DNA of 64,000 bases from Streptococcus sp. oral taxon 061 (lineage in GTDB: Bacteria > Bacillota > Bacilli > Lactobacillales > Streptococcaceae): contig NZ_CP058258.1 in NCBI RefSeq assembly GCF_013394695.1, forward strand, positions 516,001 to 580,000, written 5' to 3'. The number at the start of each line of letters is the position of its first letter. Position 1 is the first letter of the stretch. Below are positions 35,001 through 44,334 of this stretch, one piece after another. Below the pieces are notes generated by a model. The model worked only from the letters and a program-made list of their open reading frames with translations. It was not told the DNA's origin and did not search any database. The position numbers and the translations under genes are program-made.

Positions 35001-38000
35001 AAAATCTACTGAAAAAGAAGGGAAATTCACCCTATATGCGGATTCTGCAGGTTTAGCTTCTGATCAAGCAACAGTCACAACCGTTTCAGGCAAGAAAGAA
35101 AATCGCCACTTTGTCTCTTTTGCCCCTGTAAAGGCAACTACTGATGTCAGTGAAAATCCTAAATTGCCAGAAACTGTGACAGCTATTTATAGCGATGGTA
35201 GTGTCGAAGAAAAAACAGTGACTTGGGATATTCCAGACAATCTCCGTGCAAGTGCTGGTGCGAAAAAAGTCCTAGGTAGTGTGGAAGGTATCGAATCCAA
35301 GGCTGAAGCCCTTGTTAAAGTTATTGCCCTTGATAAGTGGTTACCTAAAGTTGCAACCGTTCCTGTTGGTACAAGCGTAGAAGATTTGGATAAGACTGTT
35401 ACAGCTGTTTTATCAGACGGGAACTTAGTTGATGCGGAAGTCGTTTCATGGACCTTGAAAGATCCTGATGCCTTGAAAAAAGAAGGTGGACGAACAGAAG
35501 CAACTGGTAAATTAGTAGGTAATGACTATGAGGTGACAGCAACCTTTATCGCAAGTGATCAGAAAACAGAAAATACTGTTGCTGGTCTCACTGTTGGTGA
35601 CAAGACTCTCGCAGACTTTGAGACTGGAAAGACCTATTACCGAGTAACCCTTCCTTACAGTGCTGAGATTCCAAATGTCAGCGCACAAACTACTGGCTAC
35701 CAAGTAACTGTTCAACAAGCTTCGGCTGCTAATGATTATCAGGCTTCTGTGTTCTTGAGTAACCAAAAGGGTGATTTGGTTCAAACATATTTGATTCAGT
35801 TTGTGAAGGAAGCCCCTGCCTTGACACGCTTGGAAGTAAGTGTAGAAGGTAAAGAAACTGCAACAGAAGATCAAGTCCTCCCTTATCATGTCATTGGACA
35901 TTACGAAGATGGTTCGCAGAGTGAATTTTCAGCATCAGATATTCACTTGGAAGCTAGCTCTACTGATGGTGGGCATCTTGAAGTAAACGGACAGAACTTG
36001 CTTCTTTACAAGAAAGGTAGTGTAACCCTCACTCCTCGTATTGACAATCAATCTGATAAGACACAATCTGTAGCCACTGTAGTGGTCATCAAAGAAAATA
36101 AAGCAGAAAAGAAAATTGTTAAGCTTCATCCTGTTTCAATCTCTACAGATATCAATCAGCAACCAATATTGCCTGATCAAATCGGCGCAGAATTTGACCA
36201 AGGTTTACCTCGTAAGGTAGCCGTAACTTGGGACAAGGTAGATGCAAAAGAACTCGCTAGCTATCATAGCTTTACCCTTAAAGGGCATGTAGAAGGTACA
36301 GACATTGAAGCTACTGCAAATGTGACTGTTGAAGGTTTGCAGGTCGCAGAAGAAATCAGTCTCACTCTTCCTAAAGGTGAAACTGTTCAATTGCCAGCTA
36401 ATGTACGCGCCTACCATTCTAATGGAACAACTGTTTATAAAGATGTCGTTTGGGACAAGGTTCCAGCCAACTTTAGCCAAACTGAAGGAATCTTTGAAAT
36501 CAAAGGTCAATTGGTTGGAAGTCATTTGACTACCAAGGCTCATGTGCGTGTTTCCAGTCAAGTTGTTGCAGGAAATAATATTTCGAAACAATGGACAGGT
36601 TCTCAATTGCCAGCAGCTATCGTATCCAATACTGGTGGGGATGATTCGGCGAATACTTTGAACGACTTGACAGTTTCAAGAGCTAATACAGATGTCAAGA
36701 ATCGATGGACTACATGGCAAACAGGCACAGATGATGATTGGGCATCTATCTTGTTTGGTAATTCAGGAGATTTAACCAAACGCTTTGTCGATAATCTCTC
36801 AGTTGATTTCTACACAGATGGTGCAATCGGACTTCCAAAAGAATATGTCATCGAATACTATGTTGGTCAAGAAATTCCAGATCTGCCAACTGATGTCAAT
36901 CATGCTCAAGGAGATGCCAAGCATCCATTTAACAATGCCGCCAACTGGAAAGAAGTTGAACATCTCAAAGCACCAGGACAATTATCCGCAAGCCAAACTA
37001 ACCACTTTACGTTTGACAAGGTTGAGACCTATGCAGTTCGTATTCGCATGAAGAAAGCAAATGGAACTGCCGGTGTCGGTTTGACTGAAATTACAATCCT
37101 AGGAAATAAGGTTCCAAGTGCTACAAGTTCAGACATTACGATCAAAGTAGATGGTCAAAAGCTTGAGCATTTCAATCCGTCTAAGACAGACTACCATATT
37201 GCTCAAACTAGTAAAGAAATCACTGCAACAGCTAGCAACAATGGTGTAGTAACGATTGTCCCTGCCACAAGTCCAACAGGAGCAACTCGTCTCATTTTGA
37301 AGGCAGAAGACGGAACCATCTTGAAAGAATACCGTATCTTCCGCGATGGTCAAAAAGAATCTACGCAACCAGTAGCTGCAGAAAATGGTGCTGTAACATT
37401 AAATGTTGGTGATAAGATTCAACTACCTACAGAAGTGACAGTCTATTATCCATCACAAACAGATTGGACAACAGATAAACTAGCTGTAGAATGGGATGCA
37501 GTCCCTGAACATGCGACAGACCAAGAAGGTACCTTTGAAGTGCTTGGTCATATCCTAGGAACAGACCTGACAACTAAGATGCAAGTAACCGTTCTTGCAA
37601 GAGGAAATCAAGTTATCTCAGAGAATGCAAGCAATAATGCGACTGACTCTAAAGCCTTTGCCTCTACCACAAACGATACCCAGGCTGCTTCTAATGATAG
37701 AATCTTCTATATCAACGATGGTCGATTTAATGAGGATGGACGTTGGACCAACTGGTCTCGTACTCCAAAAGACCAAGAAGTATCTGTAGGAGTACTCTTT
37801 AAGAAGAATGGTCAGATTACACCTAAATCGGTTGGAAAAGTAGCCATTCAGTTCTTCAAAGACAGTGGTACAGATGCACCAGCGACAATGGTACTCGAAA
37901 GATATGTTGGACCAGCTTATTCTGAACCAAGCACTATTTCACGTTATGAGGAAAATGCGGATCATCCGTTTAACAAGGCAGAGAATTGGCAAGAAATTCC

Positions 38001-39312
38001 TTATAAGGCATCTAGCGCAATCGAGGCTGGTAAACCAATCGAATTTACCTTTGATCCAATCCAGACAACCGCTATTCGAGCACGCATGACTCGCAAATCA
38101 ACCACTAATGGTCTAGCGATGGTTGAGTTTAGTGCTTATTCTCCAGCTCAAGCTAGTGATTCAGAAACACCTGCAGTGACTATTTCAGTTGCTGGAAAAG
38201 TATTGGAAAACTTTGATCCTGCTGTTTCAGAATATCGATTAACCACTAATGGAGCGAAACCACAGGTGACTGTCCAAACAAGTGGTCATGCTGTAGCGAC
38301 TGTAGTTGAGTCAAGTCAAGACAATCTTCCAACACTTGTTCGACTTCTTGCTAAAGATGGTAGTCTTGTGAAAGAATATCGCCTTCACTTTGAAGCTGGT
38401 TCAGAAGCTAGTCATGCAGTGGATGATCAAGCTCTTGTCCTAGACCGTCCAAGTCTCGAAGTTGAGAAAGTTGTTATTCCATTCAAGGAAATTATTCGTG
38501 AGAATAGTGAACTAGCCAAAGATGAACGTCGTATCGTCTCAGAAGGTAAAAATGGAGAAAAAGTAGACTATGTCGAAGTATTAGGAACAAGTCGTAAAAT
38601 TGTTCACACTGAAACAAGTGATGCAAAAGATCAAATTGTTGAAGTAGGAGTAAAAGAACTTGTTACAAGTAGCAAGGGTGACGAGCCGGCTCCTGTTCTT
38701 GAAATTCCAGAATACACAGCCCCTATTGGAACTGTAGGTGAGGAGCCAGCCCCAGTAGTAGAAGTTCCAGAATATAGCGACTATATCGGTACTGCAGGTG
38801 ACCAAGCAGCCCCAATCGTTGAAGTTCCAGAGTTCAAGGGTGGAGTTAATTGGGTCGAAGCCGCTAAAAATGAAGTTCCAGAGTTCAAGGGCGGAGTTAA
38901 TTGGGTCGAAGCCGCTAAAAATGAAGTTCCAGAGTTCAAGGGCGGAGCTAATTGGGTTGAAGCTGCTAAAAATGAAGTGCCTGAATTCAAGGGTGGAGTC
39001 AATGCTGTCAAAGCAGATAAGAACGAGCTCCCAGAATACACAGGTCCTTTAGGTACCTCAGGGAATCAAGCAGCTCCAACAATCGACAAACCTGTTGCCG
39101 ATATTCGAGGTTTATCTGATAAACCTTCAGAAACTCAGGCTTCTGCTAAACAGACCCAGGGTTCACAAGTCCTTGAAAATACTTCAGGGAAAGCAGACTC
39201 AGCAAGACTTCCAGAAACTGGTGAAAGTCAATCTGATACAGCAATTTTCCTAGCAGGTCTCAGTCTAGCCTTATCAGCAGCATTCCTAAATGGGAAACGC
39301 AAGGAAGAATAA
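32023..39312 (+). CDS. bgaA: Surface-anchored beta-galactosidase, BgaA-like
   Basis: A 2429-residue cell-wall exoenzyme. It has a YSIRK-type signal peptide (FSIRK at 12-16, cleavage near 39) and a low-complexity E/K/A/P stretch (about 40-190). The GH2 beta-galactosidase follows (about 195-800), with candidate acid/base E605 in LGNEVDE and nucleophile E685 in YGSETSS. Ig-like Big_4 segments recur (near 1050, 1127, 1388, 1461 and 1805), with two CBM71-like lectin domains (about 1550-1700 and 1895-2050). A G5 domain (about 2143-2213), 17-residue repeats (2267-2334) and LPETG (2396-2400) complete it. It frees galactose from host glycans and binds host cells. It is longer than the pneumococcal homologue (about 2230). 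Confidence 0.95.
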   Translation: MDKRFFEKRCHFSIRKFAIGAASVMIGASIFGLQVAQAAEAETASPSEETVHQVQPLDKLPDDLAAAIAKAEQNGPQDKATEKEENDAVEPAKPATEEKEPEVTSPKEEKKAEVVSPKEDKAEKPAAEVAEKAPTVSEASSEKPAVLEEHATEANQNKPVTSDKVKEENTSATALPQVTKEKEKEDQLLQERKQNFNKDWYFKLNSQGDFSKKDVDVHDWSKLNLPHDWSIYFDFDHKSPARNEGGQLNGGTAWYRKTFTVDEAAKDKDVRINFDGVYMDSKVYVNGKFVGHYPSGYNHFSYDITEFLTKDGSENTIAVQVTNKQPSSRWYSGSGIYRDVTLSYRDKVQVAENGNHITTPKLAEQKDGNVETQIQSKIKNTSKTLAKVFVEQQIFTKEGKAVSDLVRSVTKNLSGNETADFKQTILVNKPTLWTTKSYHPQLYVLKTKVYNEGQLVDVTEDTFGYRYFNWTAKDGFSLNGERMKFHGVSIHHDNGALGAEENYKATYRKLKLLKDMGVNSIRTTHNPASPQLLDAAANLGLLVQEEAFDTWYRGKKTYDYGRFFDQDATHPEAKKGEKWSDFDLRTMVERDKNNPSIVMWSLGNEVDEADGGERSLETAKRLKAVIKAIDTERYVTMGENKFSNRSTGEFLKLAAIMDAVGMNYGERNYDAVRKAHPDWLIYGSETSSATRTRDSYFDPAHLLSHDNRRNRHYEQSDYGNDRVGWGRTATESWTFDRDRAGYAGQFIWTGFDYIGEPTPWHNQDNTPVKSSFFGIIDTAGLPKNDFYLYRSEWYSAKEKPTVRIMPHWNWTDETLRERNMLVNGKVPVRTFSNAASVELLLNNQTLGKKEFTKKTTADGRPYHEGANPGELYLEWLVEYKPGTLTAIARDENGKEIARDSVTTAGEPARVRLTKEEHVITADGKDLSYIHYEIVDEDGNVVPTANNLVHFNLHGQGQIVGVDNGEQASRERYKAQKDGTWQRKAFNGKGVVIVKSTEKEGKFTLYADSAGLASDQATVTTVSGKKENRHFVSFAPVKATTDVSENPKLPETVTAIYSDGSVEEKTVTWDIPDNLRASAGAKKVLGSVEGIESKAEALVKVIALDKWLPKVATVPVGTSVEDLDKTVTAVLSDGNLVDAEVVSWTLKDPDALKKEGGRTEATGKLVGNDYEVTATFIASDQKTENTVAGLTVGDKTLADFETGKTYYRVTLPYSAEIPNVSAQTTGYQVTVQQASAANDYQASVFLSNQKGDLVQTYLIQFVKEAPALTRLEVSVEGKETATEDQVLPYHVIGHYEDGSQSEFSASDIHLEASSTDGGHLEVNGQNLLLYKKGSVTLTPRIDNQSDKTQSVATVVVIKENKAEKKIVKLHPVSISTDINQQPILPDQIGAEFDQGLPRKVAVTWDKVDAKELASYHSFTLKGHVEGTDIEATANVTVEGLQVAEEISLTLPKGETVQLPANVRAYHSNGTTVYKDVVWDKVPANFSQTEGIFEIKGQLVGSHLTTKAHVRVSSQVVAGNNISKQWTGSQLPAAIVSNTGGDDSANTLNDLTVSRANTDVKNRWTTWQTGTDDDWASILFGNSGDLTKRFVDNLSVDFYTDGAIGLPKEYVIEYYVGQEIPDLPTDVNHAQGDAKHPFNNAANWKEVEHLKAPGQLSASQTNHFTFDKVETYAVRIRMKKANGTAGVGLTEITILGNKVPSATSSDITIKVDGQKLEHFNPSKTDYHIAQTSKEITATASNNGVVTIVPATSPTGATRLILKAEDGTILKEYRIFRDGQKESTQPVAAENGAVTLNVGDKIQLPTEVTVYYPSQTDWTTDKLAVEWDAVPEHATDQEGTFEVLGHILGTDLTTKMQVTVLARGNQVISENASNNATDSKAFASTTNDTQAASNDRIFYINDGRFNEDGRWTNWSRTPKDQEVSVGVLFKKNGQITPKSVGKVAIQFFKDSGTDAPATMVLERYVGPAYSEPSTISRYEENADHPFNKAENWQEIPYKASSAIEAGKPIEFTFDPIQTTAIRARMTRKSTTNGLAMVEFSAYSPAQASDSETPAVTISVAGKVLENFDPAVSEYRLTTNGAKPQVTVQTSGHAVATVVESSQDNLPTLVRLLAKDGSLVKEYRLHFEAGSEASHAVDDQALVLDRPSLEVEKVVIPFKEIIRENSELAKDERRIVSEGKNGEKVDYVEVLGTSRKIVHTETSDAKDQIVEVGVKELVTSSKGDEPAPVLEIPEYTAPIGTVGEEPAPVVEVPEYSDYIGTAGDQAAPIVEVPEFKGGVNWVEAAKNEVPEFKGGVNWVEAAKNEVPEFKGGANWVEAAKNEVPEFKGGVNAVKADKNELPEYTGPLGTSGNQAAPTIDKPVADIRGLSDKPSETQASAKQTQGSQVLENTSGKADSARLPETGESQSDTAIFLAGLSLALSAAFLNGKRKEE
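38821..39024 (+). repeat. 51-bp tandem repeats in bgaA (four copies)
   Basis: Three near-identical 51-base units start at 38821, 38872 and 38923, and a diverged fourth at 38974. Each codes for a 17-residue unit, EVPEFKGGVNWVEAAKN. Confidence 0.92.
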
Positions 39313-39349
39313 TGACTCATAACTCATTATTCTAAAGCTGATCATTATA

Positions 39350-39385
39350 AAAAAAGGAGAAGACTATATAGTCTTCTCCTTTATT
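39350..39385 (+). terminator. bgaA terminator
   Basis: AAAGGAGAAGACTA pairs with TAGTCTTCTCCTTT. Confidence 0.9.
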
Positions 39386-39402
39386 AATTGGGTAGTGAGG
39401 TG

Positions 39403-39408
39403 TATAAT
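39403..39408 (+). promoter_or_regulatory. -10 of the nnrD promoter
   Basis: TATAAT at 39403-39408, 31 bases before ATG 39440. Confidence 0.5.
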
Positions 39409-39439
39409 GAAAGTAGGAACAAGCATGAAGGAGTAGTGT

Positions 39440-40288
39440 ATGAAAGTCATTGATCAAGCTCTACTGAAAAAAGTAATCATCGAGCGTCCTCGTTCTAGTC
39501 ATAAGGGAGACTACGGGAGTCTTCTCTTGATTGGGGGAATGTATCCTTATGGGGGAGCCATTATTATGTCTGCCTTAGGGGCTGTTAAAAGTGGCGCAGG
39601 CTTGGTGACAGTAGCAATGGATAAAGAAAATATTACAGCTCTGCATAACCATCTGCCTGAGGCTATGGCCTTTGGCCTTGATGATGAGCGATTACTTGAG
39701 CAACAGTTGCAGAAAGCTAGTATTGTCTTAGTTGGCCCTGGACTAGTGGATGATGAGCGTGGAGAAGAGCTTCTCCAAACAGTCTTTCATCATTTAACTC
39801 AAGACCAGGCACTCATACTGGATGGTGGTGCCCTATCGATTTTTGCTAAGACGGGGATGAAATTTCCTACAGCTCAGCTTGTTTTAACTCCACATCAAAG
39901 GGAATGGCAAGTCTTGTCGGGCTTAGATTTGACTTCTCAAGAAGCTGAGGAAACAGGAGAGGCTTTGAAGAGTTTTCCTTCAGGGACGATTCTAGTTCAA
40001 AAAGGTCCTGCGACTCGAATCTGGCAAGCTGGTCAAGCTGATTTTTATCAGTTAGAGGTTGGAGGTCCCTATCAGGCGACTGGGGGCATGGGGGATACTC
40101 TGGCTGGGATGATTGCTGGCTTTGCTGGACAATTCCCACAAGTTAGTCTCTATGAAAGAGTGACGGTAGCGACATATCTGCATTCAGCAATTGCCCAAGA
40201 ACTAGCTGAGGACAACTTTGTAGTTCTGCCAACCACGATTAGTCAACATATTCCAGCATTCATGAAGAAAATACAAAAAGACACCTGA
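39440..40288 (+). CDS. nnrD: ADP-dependent NAD(P)H-hydrate dehydratase
   Basis: A 282-residue metabolite-repair enzyme of the ribokinase-like YjeF C-terminal family that restores hydrated NAD(P)H. Visible landmarks are HKGDYGSLLLIGG (about 21-33), the VGPGL turn near 99, LTPHQREW near 152 and the nucleotide site GGMGDTLAGMIAGF (about 214-227). The YjeF_N epimerase domain is absent, as in many streptococci. GAAGGAG precedes the ATG. Confidence 0.9.
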   Translation: MKVIDQALLKKVIIERPRSSHKGDYGSLLLIGGMYPYGGAIIMSALGAVKSGAGLVTVAMDKENITALHNHLPEAMAFGLDDERLLEQQLQKASIVLVGPGLVDDERGEELLQTVFHHLTQDQALILDGGALSIFAKTGMKFPTAQLVLTPHQREWQVLSGLDLTSQEAEETGEALKSFPSGTILVQKGPATRIWQAGQADFYQLEVGGPYQATGGMGDTLAGMIAGFAGQFPQVSLYERVTVATYLHSAIAQELAEDNFVVLPTTISQHIPAFMKKIQKDT

Positions 40289-40308
40289 GTTTTTCAGGTG
40301 TCTTTTGA
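40275..40308. terminator. Bidirectional terminator after nnrD
   Basis: AAAAGACACCTGA and TCAGGTGTCTTTT, a 13-bp perfect stem, shared with the converging small gene. Confidence 0.92.
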
Positions 40309-40311
40309 CTA

Positions 40312-40497
40312 TTAGAAGAGGCCTTTGACCTTATCTACAAGACTGTCAAGTCCTTCTGAGCCTGAAACCAATGCTTGCGCTTGGCTAAGGTAGTCCCCTA
40401 GTTGATCCTTGTTTTCTTCAACAAATGTTTTTGCTGCAGAAAAATCTTTGTTCTCAACGAGTTCCTTTACTTGGTTAAAGAAATCTAATGGGTTCAT
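40312..40497 (-). CDS. Small conserved helical protein (61 residues)
   Basis: The product starts MNPLDFFNQVKELVENKDF and ends SLVDKVKGLF. It is soluble, acidic and mostly amphipathic helix. GGAGGGAA lies before the ATG and the terminator after the stop, which argues that it is expressed. The function is unknown. Proteins like this are conserved in streptococci (from memory). Confidence 0.65.
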   Translation of the reverse strand: MNPLDFFNQVKELVENKDFSAAKTFVEENKDQLGDYLSQAQALVSGSEGLDSLVDKVKGLF

Positions 40498-40580
40498 GAG
40501 TTCCCTCCTTTTCTAAAATTCTATTCAATCATTTTTTTCAAATCTTGCAAGAAACTTGACTCTTCAAATAAAGTTCAGGG

Positions 40581-40609
40581 GTGTCAAATGGTGCAAATTT
40601 TGATATAAT
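40581..40609 (+). promoter_or_regulatory. Promoter of the dinG-like gene, placing the start site at its first codons
   Basis: GTGTCA, 17 bases, then an extended -10 with TATAAT at 40604-40609. Transcription would begin at about 40616. Confidence 0.65.
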
Positions 40610-40617
40610 TTTTAGTG

Positions 40618-43068
40618 ATGAATTTTAGAAATGATCGGTACGTGGTTGTAGATTTAGAAGCTACAAGTACCGGAAGTAAGGCAAAAATCATCCAAGTGGG
40701 AATTGTAGTCATTGAAGATGGTGAGATTGTTGAGCAATATGCTACTGATGTCAATCCTCATGAACACTTGGATTCTCATATCAAAGAATTAACGGGTTTG
40801 ACAGACAAGCGTTTAGCAAAGGCTCCAGAGTTTTCTCAGGTTGCTGGAAAGATTTTTGAACTGGTCAAAGACGGTATTTTTGTTGCGCACAATGTTCAGT
40901 TTGATGCCAATTTATTGGCAGAATTTCTCTTCTTTGAAGGTTATGAATTGCGCACGCCTCGTATCGATACAGTGGAGTTGGCTCAAGTATTTTATCCTCA
41001 GCTTGAGAAGTATAATCTTGGTATTCTTTGCCAAGAGTTGGGGATTCCACTTGAGCAAGCTCATACAGCCCTATCTGACGCCCAAGCGACTGCAGAACTC
41101 TTTCTTTGTATGAGACAAAAGATGTTTCAACTTCCAAAAGGTTTGTTGGAACGCTTATTGAGTTTGTCAGATAGCCTATTGTACGAATCTTACATGGTTA
41201 TCGAGGAAGTTTATCAGAAACAGTCTCTCTTAGTTGAACATGACTTGGTCGAGGTGCAAGGTCTATTTTTGAGAAAAGAAAAATCAGCCCTTTGTCCACG
41301 CAAACTTTCTAAAGATTTCCAGACCAACATTGCCTTGTTGGGTTTGGAGGAAAGAAGCCGACAAGAAGAATTTGCTCAAAAGGTCCAAGAGTTTTTACAA
41401 GAGGAAACAATTTCTTTTATTCAGGCTCAAACGGGGATCGGAAAAACCTATGGCTATCTCCTGCCAGCCTTGTCTCTTGAGAATGAAAGTGGGATTCTAC
41501 TTAGTGTTCCAACTAAAATCCTTCAAAATCAGGTAATGCATGAGGAGGCTAAAAAACTCGAAGAGATTTTCCATATCTCTATTCATAGTCTCAAAGGACC
41601 ACAGAATTACTTGAAGTTAGATGCCTTTCATGCAGCACTAGAGGAAGAAGAGTCCAATCGTTTGTACACGCGTTTCAAGATGCAACTCCTAGTTTGGCTG
41701 ACCGAGACAGATACAGGAGACTTAGACGAAATTGGTCAGCTTTATCGCTACCAGCAATTCTTACCTAACTTGGTACATGATGGAAATCTTCATAAAGACT
41801 CTCTCTTTTGGTTAGAGGATTTTTGGAGACGTGGTCAGGATAAGGCTCGTTCTTGCAAGTTGCTTGTGACCAATCATGCTTACCTCATTACTAGACTTGA
41901 AGATGATCCTAGTCTCTTAGAAGGGCGTCTCTTGATTTTAGATGAAGCTCAGAAAATCTTGTTGACCTTGGAAAATCTTTCTCGAAAATCTTATTTGCTA
42001 ACGGATTTACCAGACCAACTTGACCAGGCTCTATCAAGGGAAGAAGGCATGCTTCAAAGACGCTTGCTAGAGAGTATTCGTTTTGAAGTTTCTTATCTGC
42101 TGGAGCAGTTTCTATCTGTTAAACGTAAGATGTTCCCAGCTAGTAGTATTGATAAGCTCCGACAGGATTTTTCAGAGTTGAATCTTCCAGAATTTAAAGA
42201 CTATCAGAGATTTTTCTCGTCTGAAGGAGAATTTTGGTTATCAGTTTCAGAACTCTCTAGTAAAAAAATCGAGATTACTTCTAGTCGCGATCAGCGTTTG
42301 TTATTTTCTAAGATATTCCCAGAATCCTGCCAGCTTCTCGGAATCTCTGCAACCCTAGAAATTAGTAGCAGAGTTTCTTTGCCAGAATTGTTAGGATTCC
42401 CGCAAGCAAATATTTATTACCTAGATGAACAGTTTCAGGAAAATCAGGAAATTTTCTTGGTGAATGATTTTCCATTGGTGACTGAAGTTTCGCTTGAGGA
42501 GTATGCACTAGCAGTTGTGGAAGTCCTAGAAGATTTGTCCTACCTTGAAGAACCGATTTTAGTCTTATTTACTGCAAAAGATTTATTGTTGCAGGTATCT
42601 GATACTTTAAGAATTCCCCATTTAGCCCAATATAAGCATGGGGAACCAGCTCAATTGAAAAAACGCTTTGAAAAAGGAGAGCGTGAGCTCTTACTTGGAG
42701 CAGGGAGTTTCTGGGAAGGAGTCGATTTTTCCAGACATCCTCGGGTGATTGAAGTGGTTACACGTTTGCCTTTCCAAAATCCAGAGGATCCATTTACCAA
42801 AAAGATGAATCAAGAACTCCGTCTTGAAGGGAAGAACCCTTTTTATGATTACCAACTTCCTATGGCGATTATTCGTCTCAAGCAAGCGATAGGTAGGACC
42901 ATGCGCCGAGTTGGTCAACGCTCCGCAGTTTTGATTTTAGATAGCCGTATGTCAAGTAAACGATATGGCAAACAAATCAGCAAGGCCTTGTCTCGCACTA
43001 GTCGAGTAAGGAACATTAGCCGAGAGCAAGTATTTGTCAACGTTCAAGATTTTTTAAAGAAACAATGA
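40618..43068 (+). CDS. dinG: DinG-family exonuclease/helicase
   Basis: An 816-residue protein. The N-terminal DEDD exonuclease (about 1-165: VVDLEATSTG, AHNVQFDANLL, HTALSDAQAT) is of the DnaQ/epsilon type. The C-terminal XPD/DinG helicase has Walker A AQTGIGKTYG (about 276), a LILDEAQK box and LGAGSFWEGVDF plus QAIGRTMRR near the end. Firmicute DinG proteins carry this exonuclease fusion and lack an iron-sulfur helicase core. ATG 40618 is only 9 bases after the -10, with no ribosome binding site, so the mRNA is probably leaderless. Confidence 0.9.
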   Translation: MNFRNDRYVVVDLEATSTGSKAKIIQVGIVVIEDGEIVEQYATDVNPHEHLDSHIKELTGLTDKRLAKAPEFSQVAGKIFELVKDGIFVAHNVQFDANLLAEFLFFEGYELRTPRIDTVELAQVFYPQLEKYNLGILCQELGIPLEQAHTALSDAQATAELFLCMRQKMFQLPKGLLERLLSLSDSLLYESYMVIEEVYQKQSLLVEHDLVEVQGLFLRKEKSALCPRKLSKDFQTNIALLGLEERSRQEEFAQKVQEFLQEETISFIQAQTGIGKTYGYLLPALSLENESGILLSVPTKILQNQVMHEEAKKLEEIFHISIHSLKGPQNYLKLDAFHAALEEEESNRLYTRFKMQLLVWLTETDTGDLDEIGQLYRYQQFLPNLVHDGNLHKDSLFWLEDFWRRGQDKARSCKLLVTNHAYLITRLEDDPSLLEGRLLILDEAQKILLTLENLSRKSYLLTDLPDQLDQALSREEGMLQRRLLESIRFEVSYLLEQFLSVKRKMFPASSIDKLRQDFSELNLPEFKDYQRFFSSEGEFWLSVSELSSKKIEITSSRDQRLLFSKIFPESCQLLGISATLEISSRVSLPELLGFPQANIYYLDEQFQENQEIFLVNDFPLVTEVSLEEYALAVVEVLEDLSYLEEPILVLFTAKDLLLQVSDTLRIPHLAQYKHGEPAQLKKRFEKGERELLLGAGSFWEGVDFSRHPRVIEVVTRLPFQNPEDPFTKKMNQELRLEGKNPFYDYQLPMAIIRLKQAIGRTMRRVGQRSAVLILDSRMSSKRYGKQISKALSRTSRVRNISREQVFVNVQDFLKKQ

Positions 43069-43100
43069 AATGAATACCAGAAAGAATGAAGGAGGCCGTT

Positions 43101-44324
43101 ATGAAACGTTCATTCGACTCTAGGGTCGATTATAGTTTAATATTACCAGTGTTTTGTTTGTTGGTAATTGGAGTTGTAGCGATTTATATAGCAGTTAGTC
43201 ATGACTACCCAAACAATGTTTGGCCTATACTTGGACAACAACTGGCATGGATAGCCCTAGGGATTATCTTCAGTTTTGTAGTCATGTTTTTTAACACAAA
43301 ATTTTTATGGCAATCCACCCCCTATTTATATGGTCTTGGTCTAGCCTTGATGGTCTTACCCTTGGTTTTTTATAATCCAAGTTTAGTAGCTGCAACAGGT
43401 GCAAAAAACTGGGTATCAATCGGTGGTTATACACTTTTTCAACCGTCTGAATTCATGAAGATATCTTACATCTTGATGCTAGCTTATGTGATTGTAACTT
43501 TCACTAAAAAGTACAAGGACAAAGCACGTACCATCGGTTTAGATTTCCTTTTGATTCTTTGGATGATCGTTTTCACGATTCCGGTTCTAGTGTTACTAGC
43601 CTTACAAAGTGACCTTGGAACGGCAATGGTTTTTGTTGCGATCTTTGCAGGTCTTGTCTTGTTGTCAGGTGTTTCTTGGAAGATTATCATCCCAGTCTTT
43701 GTAACAGTTGTATCAGCCATTACAGGATTTTTAGCCATCTTCATTACAAAGGATGGGCGTGCCTTTATGCACCAACTTGGTATGCCGACTTATCAGATTA
43801 ATCGTATCTTGGCTTGGCTCAATCCCTTTGATTATGCTCAAACGACTACCTATCAACAGGCTCAGGGTCAAATTGCCATTGGTAGCGGTGGAATTTTTGG
43901 TCAAGGCTTTAATGTGTCTAATCTCCTTATTCCAGTTCGCGAGAGTGATATGATTTTCACAGTAATTGCGGAAGATTTTGGATTTATTGGTTCAGTTGTT
44001 GTGGTTGCACTCTATCTACTGCTTATCTATCGCATGTTAAAAATCACCCTAAAATCCAATAATCAATTTTATACCTACATCTCAACTGGATTTATCATGA
44101 TGCTCTTGTTCCATATCTTTGAAAATATAGGTGCGGTTACTGGTCTTCTGCCTCTGACAGGGATTCCTTTGCCCTTTATTTCTCAAGGGGGATCAGCTAT
44201 TATCAGTAATCTTATTGGTATAGGTTTGCTTTTATCGATGAGCTACCAAACTCATTTAGCTGATGAAAAGAGTGGCCGAACAAGATTCAAACGTAAAAAA
44301 GTTGTACTGAAGAAAGTGAAATAA
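43101..44324 (+). CDS. rodA: Rod shape-determining SEDS glycosyltransferase RodA
   Basis: A 407-residue membrane protein of the SEDS family (about ten helices) that polymerises peptidoglycan glycan strands for peripheral growth with a class B PBP. The landmarks are GAKNWVSIGGYTLFQPSEFMKIS (near 105, located only by its ends), LQSDLGTAMVF near 175, and the late GLLPLTGIPLPFISQGGSA region. The basic tail (RFKRKKVVLKKVK) is cytoplasmic. ATG 43101 has AAGGAGG before it; an ATG 15 bases upstream lies in the ribosome binding site region. Confidence 0.92.
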   Translation: MKRSFDSRVDYSLILPVFCLLVIGVVAIYIAVSHDYPNNVWPILGQQLAWIALGIIFSFVVMFFNTKFLWQSTPYLYGLGLALMVLPLVFYNPSLVAATGAKNWVSIGGYTLFQPSEFMKISYILMLAYVIVTFTKKYKDKARTIGLDFLLILWMIVFTIPVLVLLALQSDLGTAMVFVAIFAGLVLLSGVSWKIIIPVFVTVVSAITGFLAIFITKDGRAFMHQLGMPTYQINRILAWLNPFDYAQTTTYQQAQGQIAIGSGGIFGQGFNVSNLLIPVRESDMIFTVIAEDFGFIGSVVVVALYLLLIYRMLKITLKSNNQFYTYISTGFIMMLLFHIFENIGAVTGLLPLTGIPLPFISQGGSAIISNLIGIGLLLSMSYQTHLADEKSGRTRFKRKKVVLKKVK

Positions 44325-44334
44325 GGAGGTCGCT

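Noticed and set aside
38821..39024. Regular repeats in bgaA as a CRISPR array
   Set aside because: The repeats are contiguous coding units without spacers. No cas gene or CRISPR array is seen anywhere in the window.
38781..39052. Open frames over the bgaA repeats on both strands
   Set aside because: They arise from the repeat composition and have no start signals.
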